From positions 1 to 7,222 of the forward strand of contig CAVFDI010000074.1 of the NCBI GenBank assembly GCA_963621145.1: 7,222 nucleotides of DNA, in the 5' to 3' direction. Shown here piece by piece: positions 7,083-7,222 of this stretch. The notes beneath the pieces were generated by a model. That model was not told the DNA's origin and did no database searches. It worked only from the letters and a program-made list of their open reading frames with translations. The stretch is from W0P28-013 sp963621145 (GTDB taxonomy: Bacteria > Bacteroidota > Bacteroidia > Bacteroidales > Paludibacteraceae). Made by a program: the position numbers and the translations under genes. Numbering within the stretch: position 1 is the stretch's first letter; each line of letters opens with the position of its first letter.

Positions 7083-7102
7083 GAGCGAATGATCATTCGC
7101 CC
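7083..7102. repeat. REP-like palindrome 1 in the 3' intergenic region
   Basis: GCGAATGATCATTCGC (7085-7100) is a perfect 16-bp palindrome. The outermost pair G7083-C7102 also matches, with only A7084/C7101 failing, so the full form looks like a decayed 20-bp palindrome. No T-tract follows, so a terminator role is unlikely. It lies between two other palindromes and outside any gene, as expected of dispersed repetitive extragenic palindromes; dispersal cannot be shown from one window. Confidence 0.6.
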
Positions 7103-7128
7103 GAAATTCTCGACAAACAACAAAACAA

Positions 7129-7151
7129 GCGCAGGATTACAAATCCTGCGC
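7129..7151. repeat. REP-like palindrome 2 in the 3' intergenic region
   Basis: GCGCAGGATT (7129-7138) and AATCCTGCGC (7142-7151) are exact inverted repeats around a three-base ACA loop. This is a 10-bp perfect stem with a GC-rich base. No T-tract follows. It comes 26 bases after the preceding palindrome and differs from it in sequence, so the two are not copies of each other. Confidence 0.65.
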
Positions 7152-7179
7152 AACAATGGTCTGATCTGCCAACCTAATT

Positions 7180-7222
7180 TATAGCATTTTTCGGTGATAA
7201 ATCACAGATTTTTGCTATAATT
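7180..7222. repeat. A/T-rich inverted repeat at the window edge
   Basis: TATAGCA (7180-7186) and TGCTATA (7213-7219) are exact inverted arms. The match extends outward into AATT if one T is bulged, and may continue past the window end. Between the arms an inner hairpin pairs GTGA (7194-7197) with TCAC (7202-7205), then TC with GA across one mismatch, followed by five T (7209-7213). That inner hairpin with its T-run could be a weak terminator. The right arm repeats sequence seen after the giant gene's terminator (7038-7046). Confidence 0.5.

Noticed and set aside
6905..7156. An 83-residue minus-strand open frame over the end of the giant gene
   Set aside because: It overlaps the conserved sorting-domain codons and crosses the terminator; the hydrophobic stretch comes from reading the palindromes and A/T-rich spacer.
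6965..7177. A 70-residue + strand open frame downstream of the giant gene
   Set aside because: It runs through the terminator hairpin and both palindromes, has no Shine-Dalgarno sequence or promoter, and its Lys/Arg/Asn-rich translation has no protein-like pattern.

Overview
The window looks like chromosome from a member of the Bacteroidota, most likely order Bacteroidales. Four things point there: a PspC protein fused to a C-terminal GIN (DUF2807) domain, a very large secreted protein ending in a type IX secretion (T9SS) type A sorting domain, a promoter matching the Bacteroidota -33/-7 pattern instead of -35/-10, and the absence of a Shine-Dalgarno sequence before the large gene. The species cannot be named from this sequence.

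Layout: only two genes are supported, both on the + strand, and each is followed by a good intrinsic terminator, so they look like separate transcription units. Positions 25-1689 encode a 554-residue inner-membrane protein with a conserved helical N-terminus, a PspC domain, several membrane segments and a GIN domain made of six EASxI-type rungs. Positions 1690-1967 are intergenic: four tandem 8-bp units, a long GC-rich terminator hairpin, a Bacteroidota-type promoter and a 14-bp palindrome just before the next start. Positions 1968-6953 encode a 1661-residue exported protein: signal peptide, an unrecognised beta-rich N-terminus, about nine degenerate modules of roughly 100-140 residues, a short stalk and the T9SS sorting domain. 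Positions 6954-7222 are non-coding and dense in palindromes: a strong terminator, two REP-like palindromes, and an A/T-rich inverted repeat that reaches the window edge.

How the genes relate: the first protein is probably an envelope-stress or envelope-structure protein at the inner membrane. The second should leave the cell through Sec and then T9SS, to be anchored at the surface or released. Nothing in the sequence ties them to one pathway beyond adjacency and orientation. The large protein shows no recognisable catalytic domain, so an adhesive, binding or structural role is the best guess. It is the part of the window most likely to be undescribed.
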